A DNA stretch of 64,000 nt from an uncultured Siphonobacter sp. (GCA_913774715.1 CAJYHS010000048.1:25480-89479), one strand, 5' to 3'. Counted from the first letter of the stretch, positions 8,090-17,569 are shown. Notes: generated by a model from the letters alone, not told the origin. Numbers and translations are program-made.

Positions 8090-9151
8090 ATGATGAAGAA
8101 GCTATTAATCACGGGCGGAGCGGGCTTTATTGGATCGCATGTGGTCCGCCGTTTCGTTACCGAGTACAAAGACGTCTACGAAGTTTATAACCTGGATGCC
8201 CTGACCTATGCCGGCAACCTGGCCAATCTCAAAGACATCGAAAACGAGCCCAACTATCACTTCGTTAAAGCCGATCTTCGTGAGGCTGACGTGCTGGACG
8301 CTCTGTTTGCCCAGCACGATTTTTACGGGGTGATTCACCTGGCGGCCGAAAGTCACGTCGACCGCTCGATTTCGGATCCCATGGCCTTCGTTCTCACCAA
8401 CGTCGTGGGCACGGTCAACCTGTTGAACGCCGCTAAGAAGGCCTGGAAAGACGATTACTCGCGTCATTTGTTCTACCACGTCTCGACTGACGAAGTCTAC
8501 GGCGAGCTGCACAATCCCGACGAGTTTTTCCTCGAGACGACGCCCTACGATCCCCGCTCACCTTATTCGGCTTCCAAGGCTTCTTCCGATCACTTCGTTC
8601 GGGCCTATGGCAATACCTACGGCATTCCCTTCGTTTTGACCAACTGCTCGAATAACTACGGCCCCAACCACTTCCCCGAGAAGCTCATTCCCCTGATGAT
8701 TCACAATATCTTGAACGGCAAACCCCTGCCCGTCTACGGCAAGGGTGAAAACGTGCGGGACTGGCTTTTTGTCAAGGATCACGCCCGGGCCATTGATGTG
8801 GTGTTTCACCAGGGTAAACCCGGCGAAACCTACAACATTGGTGGGTTCAACGAATGGAAAAACATTGATCTGGTGCACCTGCTCTGCGAGATCATGGATG
8901 ACAAGCTGGGACGTCCTGCCGGTACGGCCAAAGGTCTCATTACCTACGTTACCGACCGGGCCGGCCACGATCTTCGCTACGCCATCGATGCTCACAAGAT
9001 CATGCACGAGCTGGGCTGGCAGCCCTCGGTGACCTTCGAAGAAGGACTGGCTCAGACCGTGGAGTGGTATCTCTCCAACACCGAGTGGCTGGAAGAGGTC
9101 ACTTCGGGTTCCTACCAGAACTACTACGAGAGCATGTACGCACAACGTTAA
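8090..9151 (+). CDS. rfbB: dTDP-glucose 4,6-dehydratase
   Basis: A 353-residue enzyme catalysing the second step of dTDP-L-rhamnose synthesis. It shows ITGGAGFIGSHVVRRF for NAD binding, HLAAESHVDRSI, the catalytic VSTDEVYGEL (Thr-Asp-Glu) and the YSASKASSDHFVRAY Tyr-Lys pair. The first two codons are both ATG, so it may start at 8093. Base composition jumps here: 35 of 60 bases at 8521-8580 are G/C, against 28 of 60 at 7321-7380 in galE. The rhamnose genes rfbC and rfbD are not in the window. Confidence 0.94.
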   Translation: MMKKLLITGGAGFIGSHVVRRFVTEYKDVYEVYNLDALTYAGNLANLKDIENEPNYHFVKADLREADVLDALFAQHDFYGVIHLAAESHVDRSISDPMAFVLTNVVGTVNLLNAAKKAWKDDYSRHLFYHVSTDEVYGELHNPDEFFLETTPYDPRSPYSASKASSDHFVRAYGNTYGIPFVLTNCSNNYGPNHFPEKLIPLMIHNILNGKPLPVYGKGENVRDWLFVKDHARAIDVVFHQGKPGETYNIGGFNEWKNIDLVHLLCEIMDDKLGRPAGTAKGLITYVTDRAGHDLRYAIDAHKIMHELGWQPSVTFEEGLAQTVEWYLSNTEWLEEVTSGSYQNYYESMYAQR

Positions 9152-9162
9152 TTTTGAAGGAG

Positions 9163-9199
9163 GCAATGAGAGAAGGAGTGAATACTTTTCTCTCATTGC
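9163..9199. repeat. Perfect 12-bp inverted repeat after rfbB
   Basis: GCAATGAGAGAA (9163-9174) pairs with TTCTCTCATTGC (9188-9199) around a 13-nt loop. It is the first of two hairpin structures filling the rfbB-rfbA gap. It has no T-run, so it is not a classic terminator. Confidence 0.6.
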
Positions 9200-9220
9200 T
9201 CGTTTCTTTAGATGCTTTTA

Positions 9221-9298
9221 AAGGAAGGAGTAAAAGCCCCCAGAGCGGGTCGTAAACCCGGCTCCTCTGTGGAGTATTCAATCATTCACTCCTTCCTT
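9221..9298. repeat. Nested inverted repeat between rfbB and rfbA
   Basis: The outer arms AAGGAAGGAGT (9221-9231) and ACTCCTTCCTT (9288-9298) enclose an inner hairpin, CAGAGCGGGT paired imperfectly with ACCCGGCTCCTCTG (about 9241-9269). The right side runs into a CATTCACTCCTTCC string that resembles the one at 48760-48785. Confidence 0.6.
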
Positions 9299-9315
9299 CA
9301 TTCAAAACTCAACAC

Positions 9316-10176
9316 ATGAAAGGAATTATACTGGCCGGAGGTTCCGGCACCCGTTTGCATCCCCTGACGCTGGCCGTCTCCAAGCAGTTGATGCCGGTCT
9401 ACGACAAGCCGATGATTTACTATCCCCTGTCGATTTTGATGCTGGCGGGCATCCGGGAGATTCTCATCATCTCGACGCCCCACGATCTGCCTCACTTTGA
9501 GAAGCTGCTGGGCGATGGTAGCCGTTTGGGCTGTGCATTTACCTACGCCGTGCAGCCGAGTCCGGATGGACTGGCTCAGGCCTTCATCATTGGCCAGGAG
9601 TTTATTGGCCAGGACAAGGTAGCCCTGATTCTGGGGGACAACATTTTCTACGGCTCGGGGCTGTCGAAGCTGTTGCAGGCCAACAACGATCCGGAAGGGG
9701 GCGTGGTGTATGCCTATCAGGTGCACGATCCCGAGCGGTACGGTGTGGTGGAGTTTGATGAGGAGTTTAATGTGCTCAGCATCGAAGAGAAGCCCGAGCA
9801 GCCCAAGAGCAACTATGCCGTTCCGGGCTTGTACTTCTACGATAACGAGGTGGTGGAGATTGCCAAAGCCATCGAGCCGAGTCCACGGGGTGAACTAGAG
9901 ATCACCGACATCAACCGGGTGTATCTGGAAAAAGGGAAGCTGAAAGTAGGGGTGCTGGATCGGGGCACGGCCTGGCTGGATACGGGTACGTTCACTTCGC
10001 TGATGCAGGCGGGTCAGTTTGTGGAGGTGATTGAAGAGCGGCAGGGGCTCAAGATCGGGTGCATCGAAGAGGTGGCCTACCGCATGGGCTTCATCGACAA
10101 AGCCAAACTCGAAGAGATTGCCAAACCACTCGTTAAAAGTGGCTATGGTAAGTATCTCCTCAACTTGCTTAAGTAA
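9316..10176 (+). CDS. rfbA: Glucose-1-phosphate thymidylyltransferase
   Basis: A 286-residue enzyme of typical RfbA length that makes dTDP-glucose from glucose-1-phosphate and dTTP, the first rhamnose-pathway step. The nucleotide-binding loop [16 protein letters not shown] is at residues 3-18, followed by [29 protein letters not shown] and GTAWLDTGT. Like rfbB it is richer in G+C than its neighbours and uses more C/G-ending codons. It ends at a strong terminator. The order rfbB then rfbA reverses the reaction order. Confidence 0.94.
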   Translation: MKGIILAGGSGTRLHPLTLAVSKQLMPVYDKPMIYYPLSILMLAGIREILIISTPHDLPHFEKLLGDGSRLGCAFTYAVQPSPDGLAQAFIIGQEFIGQDKVALILGDNIFYGSGLSKLLQANNDPEGGVVYAYQVHDPERYGVVEFDEEFNVLSIEEKPEQPKSNYAVPGLYFYDNEVVEIAKAIEPSPRGELEITDINRVYLEKGKLKVGVLDRGTAWLDTGTFTSLMQAGQFVEVIEERQGLKIGCIEEVAYRMGFIDKAKLEEIAKPLVKSGYGKYLLNLLK

Positions 10177-10198
10177 GCAAACCTTTTGTAGCTTCGTA

Positions 10199-10223
10199 GC
10201 CTACCGTCAGGTAGGCTTTTTTT
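10199..10223 (+). terminator. rfbA terminator
   Basis: GCCTACC (10199-10205) pairs with GGTAGGC (10210-10216), followed by seven Ts. Confidence 0.85.
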
Positions 10224-10232
10224 GTTTGATAG

Positions 10233-11405
10233 ATGCCCGATTTAAAACCCCATATTGACCTGTTTGCTATCCTGATTTTGCTCGGCATTATTCAGGGAGC
10301 ATTTCTGGTTTACTTTTTTCTTACGCACAGTAAAGGCAAGCAGTTTCCCAATCGCTTTCTGGGCATTGCTCTGTTTTCCATGGTCTTGTTAATGAGCGAC
10401 GTATGGTTGGGTTATACCAATTATATGGTTCTCGTACTAGGACTGGTCGACTCGACGGAACCTATTAATCTGGTCATCTTTCCCTGCCTATATCTGTATT
10501 TCCGAACAAGCTTACGGAAGAACTGGGACTGGAAAGAACTCTGGCATTTTTCACCTGCCATTTTATACCTGATCTATATGGTGGTGATGTGGTATCCGCA
10601 ACCGCTGAGCCTAAAATATGAAGCATTTTTAGGAGCTTTTTATCCGGAAGTACCGCAGCCTCCTTTTAAGTCTTATGGGGAAGACTGGATGTTCTGGCCC
10701 AAGTGGCATATTAACCAGTTCACTGGGATCAGCATGGTAATTTATCTGTTTCTGGATTGGAACGAGATCGATCAGGCCTTCAAACGAAGTCGGCTTTCTA
10801 TATGGTCTAATCAGCATTCAGACTTGATCTGGTTTCGGAATTTGATGTTTCACCTCACCTTGATTGTACTGGTGTATCTAACTACACGGGCTACTTTTGA
10901 AAGTGATTTAGGCGATCATCTGGTCGTGGCTCATATGGCCTTTGTGATTTACGCCACCAGTTTTACGATTATCCGACAATCTGGTTTTTTTAAGGTTGAA
11001 ACGCCTGAACCTTCTAAATACGAACGCTCTTCCTTAACGCCCGAGTTGCAACAGCGAACGCTCGCAAAACTGCAAACCCTTATAGCTAACGAAAAGCCTT
11101 ATCTGGATTCAACTTGTTCATTACCCAAACTGGCTGGTCAGCTCGGCGTGTCCACCCATCACCTCTCACAGGTACTGAACGACGCGATGGGACTGAGTTT
11201 CTTTGAATGGATGGCGAAATATCGCATTCAGGAAGCCAAGGAATTATTACGTTCGCCTCAGCATAATCATCTAAAGATTGAAGAGATTGCTGAGCGTGTA
11301 GGATATAACTCAAAATCAGCTTTTAACGGTGCTTTTAAGCGGGAAACGGGTCAGACGCCATCCGTTTTTCGAAGTTCGTCCCTATCGGCAGGTACATCGT
11401 CCTGA
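10233..11405 (+). CDS. AraC-family regulator with membrane-embedded N-terminus
   Basis: A 390-residue protein. The first ~240 residues form about seven membrane helices (for example LFAILILLGIIQGAFLVYFFLTH and MVLVLGLVDSTEPINLVIFPCLYLYF). The last ~110 residues are an AraC-type double helix-turn-helix: LPKLAGQLGVSTHHLSQVLNDAMGLSFFEW and KIEEIAERVGYNSKSAFNGAFKRETGQTPS. This 7TM-plus-HTH design is common in Bacteroidota, and the signal is presumably sensed in or at the membrane. The acyltransferase gene starts 57 bp downstream in the same direction, so it may be a target or share an operon. Confidence 0.88.
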   Translation: MPDLKPHIDLFAILILLGIIQGAFLVYFFLTHSKGKQFPNRFLGIALFSMVLLMSDVWLGYTNYMVLVLGLVDSTEPINLVIFPCLYLYFRTSLRKNWDWKELWHFSPAILYLIYMVVMWYPQPLSLKYEAFLGAFYPEVPQPPFKSYGEDWMFWPKWHINQFTGISMVIYLFLDWNEIDQAFKRSRLSIWSNQHSDLIWFRNLMFHLTLIVLVYLTTRATFESDLGDHLVVAHMAFVIYATSFTIIRQSGFFKVETPEPSKYERSSLTPELQQRTLAKLQTLIANEKPYLDSTCSLPKLAGQLGVSTHHLSQVLNDAMGLSFFEWMAKYRIQEAKELLRSPQHNHLKIEEIAERVGYNSKSAFNGAFKRETGQTPSVFRSSSLSAGTSS

Positions 11406-11461
11406 TCCGTACATTCTTCTAAAGATACTGATGCAGAGCACTTTTGGACATTCAAATCAAA

Positions 11462-12637
11462 ATGCTCATGAAATCCATCCGTCGCTACGATCTCGATTGG
11501 CTCCGCGTGCTTGCCTTTCTGCTACTCATCTTTTTTCATACGGGAATGTTCTTCAATTACTGGGGATGGCACGTGAAAAACAACGTCCAGACCCGTTGGA
11601 TTGAGTACCCAATGATGTTTACCAGTGCCTGGCGAATGGCTTTATTATTTATGATCTCCGGGATGGGAGTTTACTGGGCGTTGGGTCAGCGTTCGGCAGG
11701 AGCATTCCTGGGAGAACGTACCAAACGCATTCTTATTCCACTAGTGTTTGGGATGTTCTTTATTATCCCTCCGCAGATATTCTTTGAAAGAATCAGTCAT
11801 GGAGCCACGTATTCGTTCCTTGAATTTTACCCGAAGACCTTCGAACTGCAACCTTATCCCAAAGGCAATTTTAGCTGGCATCACCTCTGGTACCTGGCGT
11901 ATCTGTTTTGTTACTCGGTAATTGCTTTGCCCATTTTACTACTGTTGCGAAAGCCATCCGGGCAGCAACTGACGGCTCGTTTAGCGGAATTTTTCTCAAA
12001 TCCAGTTTGGTTATTACTGCTCCCTACGGCCTGGCATTGGCTTGACGATTATTTGTGGGACGAACGTTTCCCAACAACTAATAATCTTGTACATGACTGG
12101 AGGCAACACTGGCATTACCTGAGTCTTTTTCTGACAGGATATGTGTTTTGTACGCAGCAAAAATTCTGGGATACACTGGCTCGTTACCGTTTTCTGACGC
12201 TGGGCTTGATGTTAGTTTGTACTACTGGTTTATATGTATTTTTCTGGATCGATCAGCTGAAACTGGAAGGATGGGCCTGGGAGGGGTATCAGTTCTTTAG
12301 AACTTTCAATGCCTGGACCTGTCTGCTGACGATTTTCGGCAATGGGTATTATTACCTCAATTTTCGAAATCGGTTTTTGGAATATGCCAATCAGGCGGTT
12401 TACCCCTTTTATATTCTACACCAAACCATCACGGTAACGGCTGGTTATTACCTGGCTCCCTTGACTATGGCCTGGCCAATAAAGTTTTTCATTCTGGCTG
12501 GTATTACGTTTGGAGGGTGTTGGTTGTTGTATGAATTAATCATCAGGCGTTTTTACCTGACTCGCTTGTTGTTCGGAATGAAAACGAACTCTCGATTGAG
12601 GGAAAAGCCCACCAGCCAGCTAATTTCTCAGCCATAA
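11462..12637 (+). CDS. Acyltransferase 3 family membrane protein
   Basis: About 391 residues with ten or so membrane helices. It opens with RRYDLDWLRVLAFLLLIFFHTGMFF, the typical first helix of acyltransferase-3 (OafA/OpgC) proteins with the conserved His. Later segments include HLWYLAYLFCYSVIALPILLLL and YPFYILHQTITVTAGYYL. Such enzymes move acyl groups onto sugars of envelope polymers. The frame is open from a TTG at 11444; the ATGs at 11462 and 11468 are more likely starts. The acceptor is unknown; the nucleotide-sugar genes upstream suggest a glycan. Confidence 0.82.
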   Translation: MLMKSIRRYDLDWLRVLAFLLLIFFHTGMFFNYWGWHVKNNVQTRWIEYPMMFTSAWRMALLFMISGMGVYWALGQRSAGAFLGERTKRILIPLVFGMFFIIPPQIFFERISHGATYSFLEFYPKTFELQPYPKGNFSWHHLWYLAYLFCYSVIALPILLLLRKPSGQQLTARLAEFFSNPVWLLLLPTAWHWLDDYLWDERFPTTNNLVHDWRQHWHYLSLFLTGYVFCTQQKFWDTLARYRFLTLGLMLVCTTGLYVFFWIDQLKLEGWAWEGYQFFRTFNAWTCLLTIFGNGYYYLNFRNRFLEYANQAVYPFYILHQTITVTAGYYLAPLTMAWPIKFFILAGITFGGCWLLYELIIRRFYLTRLLFGMKTNSRLREKPTSQLISQP

Positions 12638-12641
12638 AAAA

Positions 12642-12665
12642 AGAGAAGCTCAATTGAGCTTCTCT
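12642..12665 (-). terminator. Terminator of the 12691-12963 gene
   Basis: AGAGAAGCTCAA (12642-12653) is a perfect palindrome with TTGAGCTTCTCT (12654-12665). On the minus strand it is followed by seven Ts. Confidence 0.75.
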
Positions 12666-12690
12666 CCGGTTAATCGGGGAAAGGAATGGT

Positions 12691-12963
12691 CTAGACAGAT
12701 TCTTCCGGTACCAGATTATTATCTTTTTGGAATTGAGCAGTACGTTCCTCAAATTCCGTATGAATGGCAGTTACTGAATCCAGACAATCTGACAATTTTG
12801 TGAACAGATCAGAAACACCGTTTTCCAGTTGTTTATCATTCAACTCAATGTTCTCTACTTCAATCTGACCAATTTTTTTAAGGACAGCAGTCTGGCTGTT
12901 TTGAAGGTCGCCTAATTCACGAACTATCTTTTCCATTAACTCAAACTTTGCTAACTTATCCAT
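12691..12963 (-). CDS. Small coiled-coil protein of unknown function
   Basis: A 90-residue soluble acidic protein, predicted almost entirely helical with heptads (LAKFELMEKIVRELGDLQNSQTAVLKKI and later VSDLFTKLSDCLDSVTAIHTEF). It has no signal peptide or membrane segment, and I recognise no family. A well-formed terminator follows, which supports a real gene. Overlapping antisense frames are less protein-like. Confidence 0.55.
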   Translation of the reverse strand: MDKLAKFELMEKIVRELGDLQNSQTAVLKKIGQIEVENIELNDKQLENGVSDLFTKLSDCLDSVTAIHTEFEERTAQFQKDNNLVPEESV

Positions 12964-13151
12964 AAGATCTAGTTCTATTTAGTTTATGTTATGCCTATAG
13001 AGATTAAAGTACTATGCCATTTTGATTACGATAAAAATAAATATCTGATTTTCAGTTACTTATTAATTTTACTCAGAAAGAAATTAGGGAATTTTGTAGA
13101 AAACCTACCTCTGTAATGAGGTAGTAATACCTATATAACAGACAAAAAGTA

Positions 13152-13176
13152 AAAGCCGGGCTTTGGACCCGGCTTT
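13152..13176 (-). terminator. Terminator of the 13191-13595 gene
   Basis: AAAGCCGGG (13152-13160) pairs with CCCGGCTTT (13168-13176). On the minus strand this is followed by TACTTTTTGT. Confidence 0.75.
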
Positions 13177-13190
13177 CTTACTTATTCGAC

Positions 13191-13595
13191 TTATTTGTCT
13201 GCATTGTTCGTACGAGTACTATCCTTGCTCCTTTTTGCCTGTTCGGAAGTAGGAGTGGGATTCATCGGTACGCCTGTCTTATAATTTCGAGGCGATTGAC
13301 TACGATCCGTGGTGACATATCCAGTAACGGGTGCGGCGGGAACATTCAATTTACCTGCCGTTGAATAAGGACGCTGAGCTTTATAGTTACCAGTAGAAGC
13401 AAGGCCAATGTTTTCTTTAACCGAACCATCTCTCTGAACAAGTTCAGTGCCTCTTTGCTGCTGACGAGCTACTGCGGCTTTGTTAGCGTGTTTATAGTTA
13501 CCCGTGGAATATCCGTGATCTAATTTAGGTTTGTCTTGTGCTCCAGCCATTCCAACCGTTGCGGCCAGAATAGCGGTAATTATATAGCGTTTCAT
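13191..13595 (-). CDS. Secreted protein with repeated (S)TGNYK-type motifs
   Basis: A 134-residue protein with a signal peptide (MKRYIITAILAATVGMAGAQ). The mature part is polar, rich in Thr, Lys, Asn and Gln, and probably unfolded. A short motif recurs about every 35-45 residues: YSTGNYKHAN, LASTGNYKAQ and SPRNYKTG, plus a related YSTAGKL. No enzyme motif is present. It is probably an exported small protein; the function is unknown. A TATATTTG box lies about 70 nt upstream of the start on the minus strand. Confidence 0.6.
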   Translation of the reverse strand: MKRYIITAILAATVGMAGAQDKPKLDHGYSTGNYKHANKAAVARQQQRGTELVQRDGSVKENIGLASTGNYKAQRPYSTAGKLNVPAAPVTGYVTTDRSQSPRNYKTGVPMNPTPTSEQAKRSKDSTRTNNADK

Positions 13596-14057
13596 GACTT
13601 TATTTCTATTATTCTGTAATTAAACTTTAAAAAAGGTTGTTCCTTAACTAGCTGAACGACCTAATACAAATATAACGAAAATATTTGGATTGAATAGTTA
13701 AATTTTCATAAAACATTGTACTATTGATAGATTAAAGAGGTTTTGAAGATAGGATACTTCTATAAAATTTTGTTTTAATGCTATTTGACAAGTTCAGTTT
13801 TGAAGCTTTTTTGTTTGAAATGTTATTTTTCTAATAAAAACAAGTTTCAAAACGCCCAATATTTTTTTTAAAAGAAATTTTAACCTCGTTTTTAAGTTTC
13901 CAATTTGGAATGCTTTCCACAGAGCTGTTTCCAAACATTCACAACGGGAATTTTCTAGTAAGATTCATCGTTATTTTTATACGAAGCAGGGGCTGCGTTC
14001 AGTCCAGTATGCTGAAATAATTAACTTTGCATTTTAAACTAACTAAGTATACACGCA
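13596..14057. other. AT-rich intergenic region with two divergent promoters
   Basis: A gap of 462 bp between divergent genes. It holds a minus-strand -7 box TATATTTG (13667-13674) for the secreted protein and TAACTTTG (14022-14029) for the cyclophilin. The middle (about 13740-13900) is strongly AT-rich with A and T tracts. I see no ORF or RNA gene. Confidence 0.6.
14022..14029 (+). promoter_or_regulatory. -7 box of the cyclophilin gene
   Basis: TAACTTTG matches the phylum consensus TAnnTTTG, 28 bp before the ATG at 14058. No good TTTG -33 box is visible. Confidence 0.5.
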
Positions 14058-14501
14058 ATGGTAAAAGCTGAAATGCTGACCGATAAGGGCACAATGGTAA
14101 TTGAGCTCTTCGAAAAAGAGACGCCTATTACGGTTAAAAACTTTATTGATTTGTCGGAAAAGGGATTTTATAATGGAGTGAAGTTCCACCGCGTGATACC
14201 AAACTTTATGGTTCAGGGTGGCGATCCAACCGGCACGGGTGCAGGCGGTCCTGGGTACTCAATTCCCTGTGAAACGAAAGCCGAGCGTCAGCGTCACGAC
14301 CGTGGCGTATTGTCGATGGCTCACCGGGGACCTAACACGGGTGGTAGCCAGTTCTTTATCTGTCATAACCGTTCGAATACCGCTCACCTGGATGGCGTAC
14401 ACACGGCCTTTGGTCAGGTAATCGAAGGTCTGGATATCGTAGATGACATCCGTCAGGGTGATGTTATTCAGTCTATCAAAATCGTTCGTGAAGAAGCGTA
14501 A
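14058..14501 (+). CDS. Cyclophilin-type peptidyl-prolyl cis-trans isomerase
   Basis: A 147-residue single-domain cyclophilin that speeds proline isomerisation in protein folding. The active-site segments are [25 protein letters not shown] (catalytic Arg and Gln) and [19 protein letters not shown]. It has no signal peptide, so it is cytosolic. It is monocistronic, with a promoter box upstream and a strong terminator downstream shared with the convergent S9 peptidase. Confidence 0.93.
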   Translation: MVKAEMLTDKGTMVIELFEKETPITVKNFIDLSEKGFYNGVKFHRVIPNFMVQGGDPTGTGAGGPGYSIPCETKAERQRHDRGVLSMAHRGPNTGGSQFFICHNRSNTAHLDGVHTAFGQVIEGLDIVDDIRQGDVIQSIKIVREEA

Positions 14502-14520
14502 GTAATCTTCTCGATCTAAA

Positions 14521-14561
14521 AAGAAAAGGCCGAATTGCTTCAAGCAATTCGGCCTTTTCTT
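14521..14561. terminator. Bidirectional terminator
   Basis: A perfect 20-bp stem (14521-14540 with 14542-14561) around the core AAAAGGCCGAATTGC. It sits between the convergent cyclophilin and S9 peptidase genes. Confidence 0.88.
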
Positions 14562-17393
14562 TTAGTTATCCGCTGGCGTTGCGGGCAGCAATCGTTGGTT
14601 GATACCCTTTTCAATCATGGGTAATCCTTCTTCCATCCATTGCGGAGCCGGAGCGTCCTTAAGGTAATGGTCAATGTATTGCCACATGCGAATCGTCCAG
14701 TCCTTTTGATTTTTACGAACGCGAAGACCGTGTTTCTCGGTGTTGTAGTTTACCATCCAGGCGGGCTTGCCTAAACGCTTGAGACCCAGGTATAACTCAA
14801 TACCCTGGTACCAGGGGACGGCATCATCCTCATCATTGTGCATGATCAGAGCGGGTGTCTTCACATTCGGTAAATAGAACAGGGGAGAGTTCTCAATGTA
14901 CTGAATGGGTTTTTCCCAGATCGTGGCTCCGATGCGGCTTTGCGTATGCTCGTACTGAGCCTGACGACTCAAGCCCGTTCCCCAGCGAATTCCACCGTAG
15001 GCACTCGTCATGTTCGCTACAGGAGCACCCGGGACGGCGGTTTTGAAAAGATCCGTTTGGGTAATGAGGTAAGCGGTTTGATAACCACCCCAGCTATGAC
15101 CAACAATCCCTAAGCGGCTACGATCAATCCAGGAGTTTTCCAGTAATTTCAGCACGCCAGGAATGATACAACGGTAAGCACTCTTGCCGGGGTAACCATC
15201 CTGATAAATAATATCGGGAACGAAAACGATATAGCCGTTAGATACCGAGTACGCATAGTTATTACGGGCACTAGCCGTCGGAGCAGGAGTAACGAAGTTG
15301 TGAATGTTATCCGATTCTTTTTCGTAGAAATAGGTAATCATCGGATACTTCTTCGTCGTGTCGAAGTCATCGGGTTTGTAAAGCAGACCCTGCAAGGTAA
15401 CGCCATCGCCATTTACCCAGGAAACCATCTCCACCGTTCCCCAGCGATAGGGCTTCGTTTGCTCACCCAGATTAGAGATTTTACGAATGGATTTAAACGT
15501 TAAATCCGTCGCCATCAAATCAGGATACTCCCGGAATGTTGTTTTCGTGAACAGAATCTCGTCGGTATTTTTCGCTTTCGTTACCATCGGAGAAGCTGCA
15601 AAATCACCCTGATGTAGCACCGTCATCGTGTTGTTATTCCACTGAGCATAGCCACTTCCTTTGGTCGTGTGATTAAACAGGTGAACGAGCTGAGGCTTGC
15701 TCAGATCAACCACGCCCCGATCTTCACGATCCAGGTTAATGAAACGATACGTTTTTTTCTCTTCCCGCCCTTTGGTAATCCGGGTTAGGCTGGAAGGATT
15801 GGTCGGGTTCACCGTCCATACGTCAAATTTATCGTAGAGATAAAATACTTCATCGCCCTTGGTCCAGCCAGTTGAGCCGTATCCGCGGGGAAAATCAGGA
15901 TGATCATCATCTTCGTCGGCAAACTTGCGGTCTTTGGTTAACTGAATGGTTTTCGCGTTTGCAAATGAGTAGGCATACCAGGCCGTATCCGAAAGCGAGA
16001 ACCAGAACGCGTATTTACCTTCGGGCGAAGTGCGGATATTCCCGCGAATACCTTCACCCAGTAACTTCTTAGATCCGTCTTTGGTAGAAACGACATAGGC
16101 ATCGTTGAGGCTATTCCAATCCCAGTGCTGATGCGAATACTTTTCATCCGATAACGCAACGACGTAATCAGCATTACCCTCATTTACTGATAATACCTGA
16201 GCCATGTCCCGCGTAGCTAATTGCACCAGTTTTCCATCGGCAGGTGTGAATACAGCCGTGTACGAACGACGCTTGTCACGCTCGGCAGTTACTTTCTGCT
16301 GGGGTTGAAGCGTATGATCTTTAGGTCCCCAGACTTCTACGCTTACCACTTCTTCAGGTAACAAAGTTGTATCGGCCAGGGCAGGTTTGGGAGCGGTTCC
16401 GAAGAATAGTTTCGAACCATTTTTAGCGAAAGCCAGCGGAGCGTCACCGCTTACCAGCCAGCCTTTATTACCCGGCTGGTTGGTTTCGTCAGCTACTTTA
16501 CGAGCCAGTGATTCGCCCGATTTCCAGTAGTACAGCTTATGGTAATGAACCAGTGATTTGGCGTTAGTATCAGGATCTGTTACAAAAGCCAGTTGATCGC
16601 CAGCTTCATCGAAGGTTAACTTCTTGGTTTTACCCTTGCCTTCGTATACTTTCTGCGAAGAACCATTAGCCAGATCAACCACGTAAACTGCTGGCGTTTT
16701 CACTGTGCTGTCGTTACCAGTTGTTACGTACGCAAAGCGTTTGCCGTTTTTGCTGAATTCGTAAGTAGTCACAAAACCGTAAGAAGTTTGCGAACCCGTT
16801 TTCAGGTTTTTCAGAACGACCTGATACCCGTTTTCTTCGGATTCCTTCTTCGCTGCTTTACGGCCAGCACCCCGGCGAGCCGTCGTATCCCGTTTTGCCG
16901 CAGGAGTTTCCAGCTGATAGGCTAAAAATCCACCCGCTTTTTCCGGTAACTGGAAGGAATTGACTTTTGGAATTTTAGTTACCTGACTCGTGGCGAAGCT
17001 GTAGATACCCAATGAATCTTTGGGCATATCTTCGCGTTTCTTCTTTTTCTTCTTTGCGTCGCGAACGGCCGCTTGCTGAGGCTTGATTTTGAAAACAGCG
17101 ATGTCTGAATCAAAACCTAACTGAATATCAGCCGCCCGGTGAACGGAATCAATTTTGTTCTTTTTGAGCCCATAAAACACAGCGGCTCCATCGCCTTCCT
17201 GCGGGTTAGCCGTATAAACGGCCCATTCGCCATTATTAGTGAGATTGCGATAGGTAATGGACTTCCAGCCGTCGTACACGCTATGCGTCAGGGCTTGTTT
17301 AGGAGTAGGGGGGGCAGGTAATTTTTTGCCTTTCTTTTGACCATACGCCAGCGTGGTCAAAACCAACAGTGGCAGGAGTAAAAGATTTCTCAT
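14562..17393 (-). CDS. Secreted S9 family prolyl oligopeptidase
   Basis: 943 residues from the ATG at 17393. This start is chosen because it begins a clean signal peptide (MRNLLLLPLLVLTTLAYGQ); the frame stays open 32 codons further upstream. The first ~650 residues are a beta-propeller-like region. The C-terminal alpha/beta hydrolase carries the Ser in GIVGHSWGGYQTAYL, the Asp in MHNDEDDAVPWYQ and the His in NTEKHGLR. Probable role: periplasmic or surface peptide degradation. Basic stretches near residues 80-110 (DAKKKKKKRED) and 165-180 are unusual for a secreted protein. Confidence 0.9.
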   Translation of the reverse strand: MRNLLLLPLLVLTTLAYGQKKGKKLPAPPTPKQALTHSVYDGWKSITYRNLTNNGEWAVYTANPQEGDGAAVFYGLKKNKIDSVHRAADIQLGFDSDIAVFKIKPQQAAVRDAKKKKKKREDMPKDSLGIYSFATSQVTKIPKVNSFQLPEKAGGFLAYQLETPAAKRDTTARRGAGRKAAKKESEENGYQVVLKNLKTGSQTSYGFVTTYEFSKNGKRFAYVTTGNDSTVKTPAVYVVDLANGSSQKVYEGKGKTKKLTFDEAGDQLAFVTDPDTNAKSLVHYHKLYYWKSGESLARKVADETNQPGNKGWLVSGDAPLAFAKNGSKLFFGTAPKPALADTTLLPEEVVSVEVWGPKDHTLQPQQKVTAERDKRRSYTAVFTPADGKLVQLATRDMAQVLSVNEGNADYVVALSDEKYSHQHWDWNSLNDAYVVSTKDGSKKLLGEGIRGNIRTSPEGKYAFWFSLSDTAWYAYSFANAKTIQLTKDRKFADEDDDHPDFPRGYGSTGWTKGDEVFYLYDKFDVWTVNPTNPSSLTRITKGREEKKTYRFINLDREDRGVVDLSKPQLVHLFNHTTKGSGYAQWNNNTMTVLHQGDFAASPMVTKAKNTDEILFTKTTFREYPDLMATDLTFKSIRKISNLGEQTKPYRWGTVEMVSWVNGDGVTLQGLLYKPDDFDTTKKYPMITYFYEKESDNIHNFVTPAPTASARNNYAYSVSNGYIVFVPDIIYQDGYPGKSAYRCIIPGVLKLLENSWIDRSRLGIVGHSWGGYQTAYLITQTDLFKTAVPGAPVANMTSAYGGIRWGTGLSRQAQYEHTQSRIGATIWEKPIQYIENSPLFYLPNVKTPALIMHNDEDDAVPWYQGIELYLGLKRLGKPAWMVNYNTEKHGLRVRKNQKDWTIRMWQYIDHYLKDAPAPQWMEEGLPMIEKGINQRLLPATPADN

Positions 17394-17569
17394 AAGTGAT
17401 GAATGAATCGATTTCGAAGCATTGAATATAGGGTAAAGTAGAGAGAGCCGGTGAAAGTACTCGACTGGCCCCGAAAATGTTACGACCAAAAAGTATGCTT
17501 CTCTAATCAGTTCTATTCAATCGCTGAAAAATGAAGGGTATTCCGAATTAGATTTGGCTATCTAACAAA

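Noticed and set aside
8558..9196. Long antisense frames opposite rfbB and rfbA (8105-8512, 8558-9196, 9298-9726)
   Set aside because: They lie fully against conserved genes and arise from the higher G+C content there; the translated products look unlike proteins.
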